64,000 bases of DNA from Gyromitra esculenta (GCA_038503075.1 JBCAML010000005.1:1922001-1986000); one strand, 5' to 3'. Numbered from the stretch's first letter, positions 1-9,597 are shown. The notes: generated from the letters alone by a model not told the origin. Program-made: numbers and translations.

Positions 1-71
1 AAGCATTAGCACAACGCAACAACCCTGTAACCCCATATCTAACCGACCAACGAAAGCAATCATCCATGAAA
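1..71 (-). repeat. 3' LTR of element 2 (partial, cut by window edge)
   Basis: The reverse complement starts TTTCATGG and matches the first ~70 bases of the 5' LTR at 11128-11198. It follows the polypurine tract of element 2 directly. The rest of the LTR lies left of the window. Confidence 0.9.
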
Positions 72-85
72 GTACCCCCTCCCTT
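72..85 (-). other. Polypurine tract of element 2
   Basis: On the - strand this reads AAGGGAGGGGGTAC directly before the LTR start TTTC. The same sequence occupies the same place in element 1 (8633-8646). In both elements it overlaps the pol stop codon TAA. This is the expected primer site for plus-strand DNA synthesis. Confidence 0.8.
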
Positions 86-3000
86 ATAGCCGTGAGCTCC
101 TGCGAACACTAACGAGGCTTTCCTTAGGTTTATTTGGGTATTGTTGATGAAAGGCATCCACCGCTTCGGTTTCCTCGTGGTAATCGGCCGGTTCCCAGGT
201 GGGCAAAGCATAACCTGTCCATCCTACCAGATATTGAAGTCTCCCATAGCGAATACGAGAATCTAGAATACTCTCGACAAGGTATTCTTCGTGATCATTA
301 ACTTGGATCGGGGATGGTGGTGGAATTAGTTGGCCCGGAAGTGGGTCAATGGGGGCGGCCTTGATTAGTGAAACATGAAATACCGGATGGTATTTCATTG
401 ACGTTGGTAACTCTACTTCATAAGCATACGCTGAGATTACTCGTTTAATAGGAAAAGGGCCACTCCATTTCCAGTCCAGCTTCCTTGAGTTCCTCGTTGT
501 TCTCATATTCTTCATAGAGATGAAGACCTCATCCTTGACTTTAAACGAAGGGGCAGGGGTACGATGTCAGTTCGTATTTACTTCAAAGACATCTTGGGCA
601 GTCTTTATCTGTACCCGTAAGAAGTCTCTGAGTTCTTCCATCTTGGAAGCGAAGTCGTCGGCGTCAAGAGTTTGGGGGGAGCGGTCGTTGGGGACAATAG
701 AGGTATCGAACCGAGGATGGTAACCGTAGTTAGCAAAGAAGGGGGTGGTCTTAGTACTTGCAGACTCTTGGTTATTGGCAGCAAATTCGGCAATAGGTAA
801 CCACTTAGACCAATCGTCTTGTTGGTAGGACACATAACAACGGAGATATTGTTCCATTACCGCATTAAGGCGTTCGGTTTGTCCATCGGTCTCTGGATGA
901 AAGGAAGTTGACATACGAGCGGCAATATTCAAGCGTTGGCAGAGGTACTTCCAAAACTTTGCGGTGAACTGTGTCCCTCTATCGGAGGTTATATGAGAAG
1001 GTAGTCCGTGAAGTTTCCAAACGTTTTGGAGGTATAGTTCGGCAGTTTTCTCGGCATCGATGGTAGTATTGCATGGAATAAGATGTCGCATCTTCGAAAG
1101 TCGATCCACAACAACCATAATGGCGTCAAAGCCATTAGATTCTGGGAGGCCTGTAACGAAGTCCATTGACAATTCTTCCCAGGGGCGGTTGGGAATTGGA
1201 AGTGGCCTCAGAACGCCTTGGGTACCGAGAGTGCTTGGTTTAGCTCGTCGGCAAGTATGGCAATTTCGAGTGTAGCGACCGATATATTCCCTCATCTTTG
1301 GCCAATAAAAGTGCCTTGAGATAAGTTCGAAGGATTTTTCACGTCCTGGGTGGCCAGCTGAGGGGGCATCATGGTGTCGTTGTAGGATGAGGAGGCGGAG
1401 AGGATCATACTCAGGGATATAGAGCTTTTGTCGGTAAAATAGACGGCCGTTGATCTCAGTACAGTCGCCTAAGGTGATCTCTTTTGATTGTCGTTCACCA
1501 TTTCTAAGTGCTAGAATGATTTTTTGTGGGAACGGGTCAGCGATATATCCTTGATTCATCAATACTTCAAGGGGGGCATCCAATTCGGCGGGTTCGTTTG
1601 ATAAAGAACCCGAAAACAAACTTAGCTTGGGGTCTAAATTCTTCTCCTTCAGGACTACTTGGTGCTGGTGTTGTAGTCTTTCATCCCCTTCTTCAGGGAG
1701 ATCTCCTGATCTCCGAGTCAATGCATCCGGCTTTCCTCCCTGTACTCCTGGTCTGTACGTAATGACAAAGTTGAAGCGTGAAAGATATTCTGCCCATCTG
1801 ACCTGTCTTCGATTCAATTGCTTAGTGGTCATAAAATACTCCAAATTTTTATGATCCGTGATAACAGAGATAGGGAATTCAGATCCTTCGAGTTCCGGGC
1901 GCCATTCTTCAAAACAGCGGATAATGGCTAGTAACTCTTTATCGTAGATTTCGTAGTTACATTCCGTGGGCGAGTGTTTTTTAGAGAAGAAAGCCACAGG
2001 GTGAAGTATGCCGTTATCATCGAGCTGGGAGAGGACGCCACCGGAGACAAAGTCAGAAGCATCGGATTCTACAAAGATCTTTTTTCGTGGATCGAAGTGA
2101 ATAAGTACCGGTGCTTTAGTAAAGGCTTCCTTGAGAGCTTCAAATGCGAGTTCGGCTTCGACTGTCCATTCAAAGATGATGCCTTTCTTGGTGAAAGCAG
2201 TAAGGGGTGCAGCGAGACGGGAGAATCCTAAAATGAATCTTCGATAGAAATTTGCAAAACCTAGGAAGGCCTGAACATCTTTGATACATTTGGGTCGGTT
2301 CCATTCTCGCACAGCTTTGAGTTTGTCCTCGTCCATTTTGATTCCTTCAGGAGTAAGGATTAGGCCGAGATACTTTATCGACTGAACATGGAATTCACAT
2401 TTCTCTGGTTTAAGGAGAATATTGTTGGCTTTTAGGGCGTCGAGGACCTGTCGAACGTGTACCTTGTGTTCGGCGAGAGTATCGCTATAAATAAGGATAT
2501 CGTCGAGGTAAGCCGTACAAAAAAGGTCTAAATATTCTCGGAGGGAGTCGTTGACGAAGCGTTGGAAGGTACCGGGGGCGTTGGTAAGCCCAAATGGCAT
2601 TACCATATATTCATATAAGCCATACCGTGTTCGGAAGGCTGTCTTCCACTCTTCTCCTTCAGCAATGCGAATTTGATGAAAGCCGTCACGGAGGTCAAGC
2701 TTTGAGTACCATTGAGCCTTTGCGAGACGGTCCAGGGTCTCTTTGACTAGGGGAGAAGTATATCGGTCCTTGACTGTAAGAGCATTAAGGCCACGGTAAT
2801 CGACACAAAGGCGGAGTGATCCATCGGGTTTAGCGGTGAAGAGGACGGGGGAACCGGCGGAGGACGAGCTGGCGCGAATAAAGCCTTTCTCTAGGTTGTC
2901 TTCGATGTACTTCTTAAGAACTAGAAGTTCATCCCGTGACATACCGCAGAGGGGGCCGAATGGTGGTTCCTTGCCTTCTTGGAGAGTAATACGATGATCA

Positions 3001-3235
3001 TAGGGGCGACGGGGGGGGAGTCCTTGGGCTTTTGCTTTATCGAACATGTCTAGGTATTTGTGATATTCAGCGGGTATTCTTTGTCTCCATTCCTCTTTAG
3101 TAGTTTTACTATCAAGGACTTTATTTATTTCATATAGAGACATCAAGTAGACCTGAACACCCTTTTTCCTAGCGAGCATGCGGAAACTAGCGGCTCCGAT
3201 AAAGGCGGCATTAAGCTTAGCTGGAGGCGGGATGG
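84..3235 (-). pseudogene. Element 2 pol, 3' portion (RT, RNase H, integrase, chromodomain), broken
   Basis: This is the larger part of a Ty3/gypsy pol. Going downstream it contains reverse transcriptase with the active-site YLDD, RNase H (FVESDASD), an HHCC zinc-binding segment, an integrase DDE core (TSDRGTQF, HPETDGQTE), a GPF motif and a C-terminal chromodomain (YLVGWTGYALPTWEP). The frame is open except for one TGA at 567-569, where element 1 has an arginine codon; a CGA-to-TGA transition explains it. The stop would remove the GPF segment and chromodomain, leaving the catalytic domains. At 3235 the gene is cut by element 1, and the frame resumes at 9063. The split plus the stop make it a pseudogene. 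Confidence 0.92.
3231..3235. repeat. Target-site duplication of element 1 (left copy)
   Basis: GATGG flanks element 1 on the left and recurs at 9058-9062 on the right. Five base pairs is the usual Ty3/gypsy length. Deleting element 1 with one copy restores the pol frame of element 2, so the insertion point is exact. Confidence 0.95.
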
Positions 3236-3643
3236 TTTCATGGATGGATGTTTTCGTTGGTTAGCTGGGTATACGGATACAGGGTTGTTACGTTGTGTTG
3301 TTCTTTATGTTTCCTTGGGTTTCCGTTGCAATGAGTCAAGTCTTTGTCATCAGGCGAGTTGGATTATGGTATATAAGCGAGGAGTTTTCCCTCCGGTTGT
3401 ACTTTTCCTTCTTCTTTCCTTAAGCAACGTCTTCTATCGTACACTCTTGTATTTTACAATACAAACCCTCGGTTATACCTCATAACCTTACGCTGTCGCC
3501 GTTCTCAAGTCCTCTATACTTGACCCCTCCGTAGAGCCTGTGGAATCTCGTAAACACTCTCGTCGCTTAGTTTTCTCTTCAAGTAGCACTGCTTATCTCG
3601 GGGGATACCTGAGAGCTTGAAGGTAAAACCTCACCCCTTGAGA
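3236..3643 (+). repeat. 5' LTR of element 1
   Basis: This 408-bp LTR starts TTTCATGG and ends CCTTGAGA, as fixed by comparison with the 3' LTR and by the GATGG duplication. It contains a TATA box (3370-3377) and the putative self-primer AAGCAACGT (3422-3430). The termini are not the canonical TG...CA. Confidence 0.96.
3370..3377 (+). promoter_or_regulatory. TATA box in the LTR promoter of element 1
   Basis: TATATAAG lies about 50 bp upstream of AAGCAACGT, which would be the 5' end of the genomic RNA if the element self-primes. It is repeated at 8784-8791 in the 3' LTR. In the degenerate LTR4 the box is disrupted. Confidence 0.7.
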
Positions 3644-3645
3644 TT

Positions 3646-3654
3646 ACGTTGCTT
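3646..3654 (+). other. Primer-binding site, probably self-primed
   Basis: ACGTTGCTT begins two bases after the LTR, the normal place for a PBS. It does not start with TGG, as a tRNA-primed site would. It is the exact reverse complement of AAGCAACGT at 3422-3430, about 50 bp after the LTR TATA box. This is the arrangement of Tf1/sushi-type elements, which prime from the 5' end of their own mRNA. The match is 9 nt, against 11 in Tf1. The mechanism is inferred; the complementarity is seen. Confidence 0.65.
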
Positions 3655-3889
3655 CCTCATCCACACCCTCTACCCCGCTCTTTTACGCTGCCACATAAAC
3701 CCCAACGCTGCCATGAGCAACCCCGCCCCTGCCCCCTGAACCTTCCCGACCTTCGAGAACTTCCAAGCTGCCGCCAACGCCGACCTCGCCTCTGCCTACG
3801 AGGAAATTCGATCCCATTATCAACAACGGGTCGACAACCTCACGTATGCAGACCTACAGCTGGAAGAAGCTGTACAGGAACGAAACAAT

Positions 3890-4957
3890 ATGACGGCGAG
3901 GTTCAATACCTGCCAGTCCCAACTACAAGCAGCCGAAGCGGAAATCGCTCGCCTCCAAAACGCCGCCCCCCCACCACCTGCACCATCACCACCACCCCCT
4001 CCTGCTCACACTCAAGGAGGACGCTCGGATAAGATGCCTGACCCGGACAAGTTCAATGGATCTCGCGATAAGCTCCCTGGGTTTGTTCTACAACTCAGGT
4101 CAAAGCTCTCGGTTAACGCCGATCGCTTCTCCAACAGCAACAATATGATATTGTATGCTATTAGCCGTCTCGAGGGAGCCGCCCTCGAACAAGTTCGTCA
4201 CTCCGTCCTTCCTGACGGAACTACCACATGGAACTCAGCCGCCGACCTGATCACCGCCTTAGAAACAGCCTTCGGCGATCCCGACCCTCTCGGTACTGCC
4301 CGCCGTGAGCTGCACCAACTCCGACAAGGGAAGCGAGATTTCTCCGCCTACCTTGCCGACTTTCAACGAATCATGGGACGTCTCAACTACGACGAGTCAG
4401 CCAAGAATGATGCTCTGGAATTCGGCATGTCGGACGAGCTGAAAGAAGCAGTAGTAACCGTCGCCGACTTCCCCACCACCTTTACTTCCCTCTGCGCCTT
4501 CCTTCTCCGCCTGGATAACCGAATCCGAGCAAGAAGGGAAGAGAAAAAAAATGCCGCCCGCAACACCATGGGGCAATTCACCGCCCCTGCCGCCGCCCCC
4601 GCCGCCTATGCTCCCGCTTCCTCCTCCTTCGCTCCTGGAGGACTCGTCCCCATGGATCTCTCCTTCGGCCGTACCTCCACCTCCCGCCCTGCCCCCGAAC
4701 AACGCTATGTTCAGGTTAACGGGAGAAGAAAGTTATCGCCCGAAGAAAAGAATTGGAGGCAAACCAACAACCGCTGCCTGTTCTGCGCCGGAGAAGGGCA
4801 TATCTTTTCCAACTGCCCCTCTGCCTCCAAACGCCCTGCCATGAGAGGAGCAGTTACCAATGCCGCTGCCGCGCCCGCCCCTTCTGTGTTCCCTCCGCCT
4901 TTGCCGCCCCGCTTTCCTGCCTTCGATGCAGCAGACTCTGTCGAGTCTTTAAACTAA
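3890..4957 (+). CDS. Gag capsid/nucleocapsid protein of element 1
   Basis: The product is a 355-residue Gag forming the virus-like particle. A Pro-rich linker (about residues 25-40) is followed by the helical capsid region (KMPDPDKFNGSRDKL..., ALETAFGDPDP) and a CCHC zinc knuckle at residues 296-309 (C-x2-C-x4-H-x4-C) for RNA binding. The ATG at 3890 is used because an in-frame TGA (3737-3739) separates it from an earlier ATG at 3713. The codons between still look coding, so the protein may once have been 59 residues longer. The gene ends TTT-AAA-C-TAA, and the last two sense codons form a -1 slippery site giving Gag-Pol. Confidence 0.92.
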   Translation: MTARFNTCQSQLQAAEAEIARLQNAAPPPPAPSPPPPPAHTQGGRSDKMPDPDKFNGSRDKLPGFVLQLRSKLSVNADRFSNSNNMILYAISRLEGAALEQVRHSVLPDGTTTWNSAADLITALETAFGDPDPLGTARRELHQLRQGKRDFSAYLADFQRIMGRLNYDESAKNDALEFGMSDELKEAVVTVADFPTTFTSLCAFLLRLDNRIRARREEKKNAARNTMGQFTAPAAAPAAYAPASSSFAPGGLVPMDLSFGRTSTSRPAPEQRYVQVNGRRKLSPEEKNWRQTNNRCLFCAGEGHIFSNCPSASKRPAMRGAVTNAAAAPAPSVFPPPLPPRFPAFDAADSVESLN

Positions 4958-4992
4958 TTCAACCAGAGTCGCTCTGTGACCCTGCTCTGGTT
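4948..4992 (+). promoter_or_regulatory. -1 ribosomal frameshift signal between gag and pol
   Basis: The heptamer TTTAAAC (4948-4954) is in the correct X-XXY-YYZ register with gag and directly precedes the gag stop TAA. After a six-base spacer, AACCAGAG (4961-4968) pairs perfectly with CTCTGGTT (4985-4992) around a 16-nt loop. Slipping back one base enters the pol frame (reading FKLIQPE) without a stop. Element 2 has the same heptamer, spacer length and stem, with changes only in the loop and spacer. The signal is seen directly; use in vivo is inferred. Confidence 0.88.
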
Positions 4993-7900
4993 CACTACTC
5001 TCCTTTGTCAGCGTTCTCTATTTCTGGGTTTTCAGTGTCGGATGTGTGTGTGGAGGATAATTTGGATGGGGAACATTTTGTAGTTTCATGTAGCCTTTCC
5101 CACCAAAATAAAATTATAAAAACACACGCACTTCTTGACACTGGAGCCTCAGGGTTCGCTTTCATCGATGAGGATTTTGTGCGTCACCATTCCCTACCGT
5201 TATCTCCCCTTCGAACCCCTCGCCAATTAGAGGTCATTGATGGCCGAACGATTGCCTCGGGAGATATTACCAACCTCTGTCACCTAGAGCTTTCCATCCA
5301 ACAACACACCGAAAAAGCTCCTTTCTTCGTCACCAAACTAGGCCATTACCCCCTAGTATTAGGCATTCCCTGGATGAACCTCCACGATGTTCATCTACAG
5401 TTCGCAAACAAAAGCATTGAATTCAATTCTGGATTCTGCACCACTCACTGTACCCCTAAACAATCTGTCGTCTCAGCCAATGCCATCCCCCCACCGAACA
5501 AGCTTAATGCTGCCTTTATTGGCGCCGCTAGTTTCCGCATGCTTGCTAGAAAAAAAGGTATCCAGGTTTACGCCATGTCCCTCTACGAAATCAATAAAGT
5601 TCTTGATAACAAGACGACTAAGGAAGAGTGGAAGCAACGAATACCTGCCGAATACCATGAATATCTAGACATGTTCGATAAAGCTAAAGCTCAAGGACTC
5701 CCCCCTCGTCGACCCTACGACCACAAGATTACCCTGCAAGAAGGCAAGGAACCACCGTTTGGACCCCTCTATGGCATGTCTCGTGATGAACTTCTAGTTC
5801 TTAAGAAGTACATCGAGGACAACTTAGAAAAAGGATTTATCCGTGCCAGTTCATCTTCCGCCGGTTCTCCAGTCCTCTTCGCCGCTAAGCCCGATGGTTC
5901 CCTCCGACTTTGTGTTGATTATCGTGGCCTTAACGCTCTCACGGTGAAAGATAGATACACTTCCCCCTTGATCAAAGAAACCTTGGATCGCCTTGCAAAA
6001 GCTCAGTGGTACTCCAAACTCGATCTCCGCGATGGCTTTCACCAAATTCGTATCGCTGAGGGAGAAGAATGGAAAACAGCCTTTCGAACGCGATACGGCC
6101 TGTATGAATACATGGTAATGCCATTCGGTCTTACCAACGCCCCCGGTACATTCCAGCGATTTGTAAACGATTCCCTCCGAGAATTTCTAGATCTTTTCTG
6201 CACGGCCTATCTCGACGACATTCTTATCTATAGTGATACTCTTGCCGAGCACAAGGTACATGTCAGACAAGTACTCGACGCCCTTAAAGCCAACAACATC
6301 CTTCTCAAACCTGAGAAGTGTGAATTTCACGTGCAGTCCATCAAATACCTCGGCCTAATCCTTACCCCCGAGGGCATCAAAATGGACGAGGATAAACTAA
6401 AAGCTGTCCGAGACTGGAATCGCCCAAAGTCAATTAAAGACGTACAAGCCTTCCTCGGTTTCGCAAATTTCTACCGTAGATTTATCTTGGGATTTTCTCG
6501 CCTCGCTGCCCCTCTTACCGCCTTCACAAAAAAAGGCACTATTTTCGACTGGACCATCGAAGCCGAACTTGCTTTTGAAGCTCTTAAAGACGCCTTCACT
6601 AAAGCCCCGGTACTCATCCACTTCGACCCCCGAAGAAAGATCTTTGTGGAATCCGATGCTTCCGACTTCGTCTCCGGAGGCGTCCTCTCTCAACTCGACG
6701 ACCAAGGCATACTCCACCCCGTGGCATTCTTCTCAAAAAAACACTCTCCTGCTGAGTGTAACTATGAGATATACGACAAAGAATTGCTAGCCATCATCCG
6801 CTGCTTCGAAGAATGGAGACCCGAACTCGAAGGCTCTGAACTTCCCATATCTGTCATCACCGACCATAAGAACTTAGAGTATTTCATGACTACTAAGCAA
6901 CTCAACCGAAGACAGGTCAGATGGGCAGAATACCTCTCACGGTTCGATTTTGTAATCACATATCGACCAGGAGTACAAGGAGGAAAACCGGATGCACTGA
7001 CTCGGAGATCGGGAGATCTCCCTGAAGAAGGGGATGAAAGACTACAACATCAACACCAAGTAGTCTTAAAGGAAAGAAACTTGGACCCCAAGCTAAGTTT
7101 GTTTTCGGGTTCTTTATCAAATGAACCCGCTGAATTGGACGCTCCCCTCGAGACCCTAATGAATCATGGATATAGTGCTGACCCGTTCCCACAAAAAATC
7201 CTCCTAGCACTTAAAAATGGCGAACGACAATCCAAAGAAATCACCCTAGGCGATTGTACGGAAGTCAACAGCCGTCTCTATTATCGGCAAAAGCTCTATG
7301 TCCCTGATCACGATCCTCTCCGCCTCCTCATCCTACAACGACATCATGACGCCCCCTCCGCTGGCCATCCAGGACGTGAAAAATCCTTCGAACTCATTTC
7401 AAGGCATTTCTATTGGCCAAAGATGAGGGAATATATTGGTCGTTATATCCGAAACTGCCATATATGTCGACGAGCTAAACCAAGCACTCTCGGTACCCAT
7501 GGCGTTTTAAAACCACTCCCAATTCCTAACCGCCCCTGGGAGGAATTATCAATGGACTTTGTTACGGGCCTCCCAAACTCTGATGGTTTTGATGCAATAA
7601 TGGTCGTGGTAGACAGGTTATCAAAGATGCGACACCTAATCCCCTGTAATACCACTGTCAATGCCGAGAAAACAGCGGAACTCTACCTCCAAAACGTCTG
7701 GAAACTCCACGGATTACCTTCCCATATCACTTCTGATAGAGGAACGCAGTTCACTGCCAAATTCTGGAATTACCTTTGCCAACGCTTGAATATCTCCGCC
7801 CGTATGTCGACATCCTTTCACCCGGAAACAGATGGTCAAACCGAACGTCTCAACGCTGTCATGGAGCAATACCTTCGTTGTTATGTTTCGTACCAGCAAG

Positions 7901-8634
7901 AAGATTGGGCAAAGTGGTTACCGATTGCCGAATTTGCTGCTAATAACCAGGAGTCGGCCAGTACTAAAGCCACACCCTTTTTCGCCAATTATGGCTATCA
8001 TCCCCGTTTTGACACTTCGATTATCCCCAATGATCGTTCCCCTCAAACCCTCGATGCCAACCTATTTGCTTTAAAGATGGAGGATCTTAGAGACTTCCTC
8101 CGAACTCAGATGAGAACGGCCCAGGACATCTTCGAAACCAGTACTAACCGACACCGCACCCCCGCCCCTTCATTTAAGGCCAACGATCAAGTCTTCGTGT
8201 CCATGAAGAATATGAGAACAAACCGAAACTCGAGGAAGTTAGACTGGAAATGGAGTGGCCCCTTTCCTGTGAAAAGAATAATTTCGGCGCACGCCTACGA
8301 AATAGACTTACCAAAGTCAATGAAATACCATCCGGTATTTCACGTCTCGTTAATTAAAGCAGCTCCTACCGATCCACTCCCTGGCCAAGTTATCCCACCA
8401 CCCCCCGCCGTCCAAGTAAACGACCATGAAGAATATTTCGTCGAAAGTATATTAGATTCTCGCCTCCATCGGGGAAGGCTCCAATACTTGGTAGAATGGA
8501 CAGGTTATGCGTTACCCACTTGGGAACCCGCGGAGTATCACGAGGAGACAGAAGCAGTAGATGCTTTCCATCAACGACATCCGAATAAACCGAAAGAAGA
8601 CCTGACTAGTGTTCGCAGGGGCTCACGGCTATAA
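4948..8634 (+). CDS. Pol polyprotein of element 1 (PR-RT-RNaseH-IN-chromodomain)
   Basis: Pol is made as a Gag-Pol fusion by -1 frameshift. The frame is also open back to 4753, but that part only overlaps gag. Aspartic protease has LLDTGAS near 5131-5150. Reverse transcriptase has LYGMSRDELLVLKKYIEDNL, DLRDGFHQIRI and YLDD at 6208-6219. RNase H has VESDASDF and TDHKNLEYF. Integrase has the HHCC segment (about 7330-7480), the first catalytic Asp in MDFVTGLP, the second in TSDRGTQF and Glu in HPETDGQTE. Then come the GPF motif and a chromodomain (YLVEWTGYALPTWEPAEY, about 8425-8560), which in chromoviruses directs integration to marked chromatin. No disabling mutation is visible. The stop overlaps the polypurine tract. 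Confidence 0.95.
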   Translation, partial: FKLIQPESLCDPALVHYSPLSAFSISGFSVSDVCVEDNLDGEHFVVSCSLSHQNKIIKTHALLDTGASGFAFIDEDFVRHHSLPLSPLRTPRQLEVIDGRTIASGDITNLCHLELSIQQHTEKAPFFVTKLGHYPLVLGIPWMNLHDVHLQFANKSIEFNSGFCTTHCTPKQSVVSANAIPPPNKLNAAFIGAASFRMLARKKGIQVYAMSLYEINKVLDNKTTKEEWKQRIPAEYHEYLDMFDKAKAQGLPPRRPYDHKITLQEGKEPPFGPLYGMSRDELLVLKKYIEDNLEKGFIRASSSSAGSPVLFAAKPDGSLRLCVDYRGLNALTVKDRYTSPLIKETLDRLAKAQWYSKLDLRDGFHQIRIAEGEEWKTAFRTRYGLYEYMVMPFGLTNAPGTFQRFVNDSLREFLDLFCTAYLDDILIYSDTLAEHKVHVRQVLDALKANNILLKPEKCEFHVQSIKYLGLILTPEGIKMDEDKLKAVRDWNRPKSIKDVQAFLGFANFYRRFILGFSRLAAPLTAFTKKGTIFDWTIEAELAFEALKDAFTKAPVLIHFDPRRKIFVESDASDFVSGGVLSQLDDQGILHPVAFFSKKHSPAECNYEIYDKELLAIIRCFEEWRPELEGSELPISVITDHKNLEYFMTTKQLNRRQVRWAEYLSRFDFVITYRPGVQGGKPDALTRRSGDLPEEGDERLQHQHQVVLKERNLDPKLSLFSGSLSNEPAELDAPLETLMNHGYSADPFPQKILLALKNGERQSKEITLGDCTEVNSRLYYRQKLYVPDHDPLRLLILQRHHDAPSAGHPGREKSFELISRHFYWPKMREYIGRYIRNCHICRRAKPSTLGTHGVLKPLPIPNRPWEELSMDFVTGLPNSDGFDAIMVVVDRLSKMRHLIPCNTTVNAEKTAELYLQNVWKLHGLPSHITSDRGTQFTAKFWNYLCQRLNISARMSTSFHPETDGQTERLNAVMEQYLRCYVSYQQEDWAKWLPIAEFAANNQESASTKATPFFANYGYHPRFDTSIIPNDRSPQTLDANLFALKMEDLRDFLRTQMRTAQDIFETSTNRHRTPAPSFKANDQVFVSMKNMRTNRNSRKLDWKWSGPFPVKRIISAHAYEIDLPKSMKYHPVFHVSLIKAAPTDPLPGQVIPPPPAVQVNDHEEYFVESILDSRLHRGRLQYLVEWTGYALPTWEPAEYHEETEAVDAFHQRHPNKPKEDLTSVRRGSRL

Positions 8635-8646
8635 GGGAGGGGGTAC
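8633..8646 (+). other. Polypurine tract of element 1
   Basis: AAGGGAGGGGGTAC lies directly before the 3' LTR and overlaps the pol stop codon TAA at 8632-8634. The two bases before the LTR (AC), with TT on the other side, fit the usual two-nucleotide trimming by integrase. Confidence 0.8.
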
Positions 8647-9057
8647 TTTCATGGATGGATGTTTTCGTTGGTTAGCTGGGTATACGGATACAGGGTTGTT
8701 ACGTTGTGTTGTTGTTCTTTATGTTTCCTTGGGTTTCCGTTGCAATGAGTCAAGTCTTTGTCATCAGGCGAGTTGGATTATGGTATATAAGCGAGGAGTT
8801 TTCCCTCCGGTTGTACTTTTCCTTCTTCTTTCCTTAAGCAACGTCTTCTATCGTACACTCTTGTATTTTACAATACAAACCCTCGGTTATACCTCATAAC
8901 CTTACGCTGTCGCCGTTCTCAAGTCCTCTATACTTGACCACTCTGTAGAGCCTGTGGAATCTCATAAACACTCTCGTCGCTTAGTTTTCTCTTCAAGTAG
9001 CACTGCTTATCTCGGGGGATACCTGAGAGCTTGAAGGTAAAACCTCACCCCTTGAGA
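8647..9057 (+). repeat. 3' LTR of element 1
   Basis: This 411-bp LTR differs from the 5' LTR by one extra GTT unit and three substitutions (two transitions, one transversion). It starts TTTCATGG and ends CCTTGAGA, followed at once by the GATGG duplication. Confidence 0.96.
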
Positions 9058-9062
9058 GATGG
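9058..9062. repeat. Target-site duplication of element 1 (right copy)
   Basis: GATGG, identical to 3231-3235. Sequence to the right resumes the pol gene of element 2 in frame. Confidence 0.95.
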
Positions 9063-9552
9063 CGGTGACGGAAACAATAGGTTGTTTGGGGGCACAGTGG
9101 GTGATGCAGAATTCAGAGTTGAATTCAATGCTTTTATTGGCGAATTGTAGGTGAACGTCATGGAGGTTCATCCACGGGATACCGAGTACTAGGGGGTAAT
9201 GTCCTAGCTTGGTGACGAAAAAAGGAGCTTTTTCGTTATGTTGTTTGATAGAAAGCTCCAAGTGGCAGAGATTGGTGATGTCTCCCGAGGCAATTGTTCG
9301 GCCGTCAATGACTTCTAATTGGCGAGGGGTTTTAAGGGGAGACAATGGTAGGGAATGGTGACGCACAAAGTTTTCATCAATGAAAGCGAACCCTGAGGCT
9401 CCAGTGTCAAGAAGTGCGTGTGTTTTTATAATTTTATTTTGGTGGGAAAGGCTACATGAAACTACAAAATGTTCCCCATCCAAATTATCCTCCACACACA
9501 CATCCGACACTGAAAACCCAGAAATAGAGAACGCTGACAAAGGAAAAAACGG

Positions 9553-9597
9553 AACCAGAGCAGGGTCACAAGGCGACTCTGGTTGAACTAGTTTAAA
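9553..9597 (-). promoter_or_regulatory. -1 frameshift signal of element 2
   Basis: On the - strand, TTTAAAC (9591-9597) is followed by the gag stop TAG (9588-9590), with six bases between heptamer and stem, then the AACCAGAG/CTCTGGTT stem (9577-9584 with 9553-9560) and a 16-nt loop. Compared with element 1 the stem is identical; the loop differs at two positions and the spacer at one. Confidence 0.85.

Larger units (their letters stand above)
3236..9057 (+). mobile_element. Ty3/gypsy chromovirus, element 1 (nearly intact, 5.82 kb)
   Basis: Order: 5' LTR 3236-3643, self-primer-like binding site 3646-3654, gag 3890-4957, -1 frameshift signal 4948-4992, pol 4948-8634 (PR-RT-RNase H-integrase-chromodomain), polypurine tract 8633-8646, 3' LTR 8647-9057. 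The LTRs differ by three substitutions and one 3-bp repeat unit over about 408 bp, so insertion was recent. It is flanked by GATGG duplications. Gag from its second ATG and all of pol are open. An in-frame TGA separates an upstream gag ATG (3713) from the one at 3890, so full activity is uncertain. Confidence 0.97.
9058..9597 (-). pseudogene. Element 2 pol, 5' portion (protease), cut by element 1
   Basis: This is the first part of pol in element 2, read from the -1 frameshift site on the - strand. It encodes the protease domain with HALLDTGASGFAFIDE, then LVLGIPWMN, and ends in the reading SVTAI, which continues as PPPAKLNAAFIGAAS left of position 3231. Open-frame sequence below 9058 is LTR of element 1 read by chance. 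The segment itself has no stop codon. Confidence 0.92.

Noticed and set aside
4753..4947. Upstream extension of the pol open frame inside gag
   Set aside because: It overlaps gag out of frame; the functional entry is the -1 slip at 4948.
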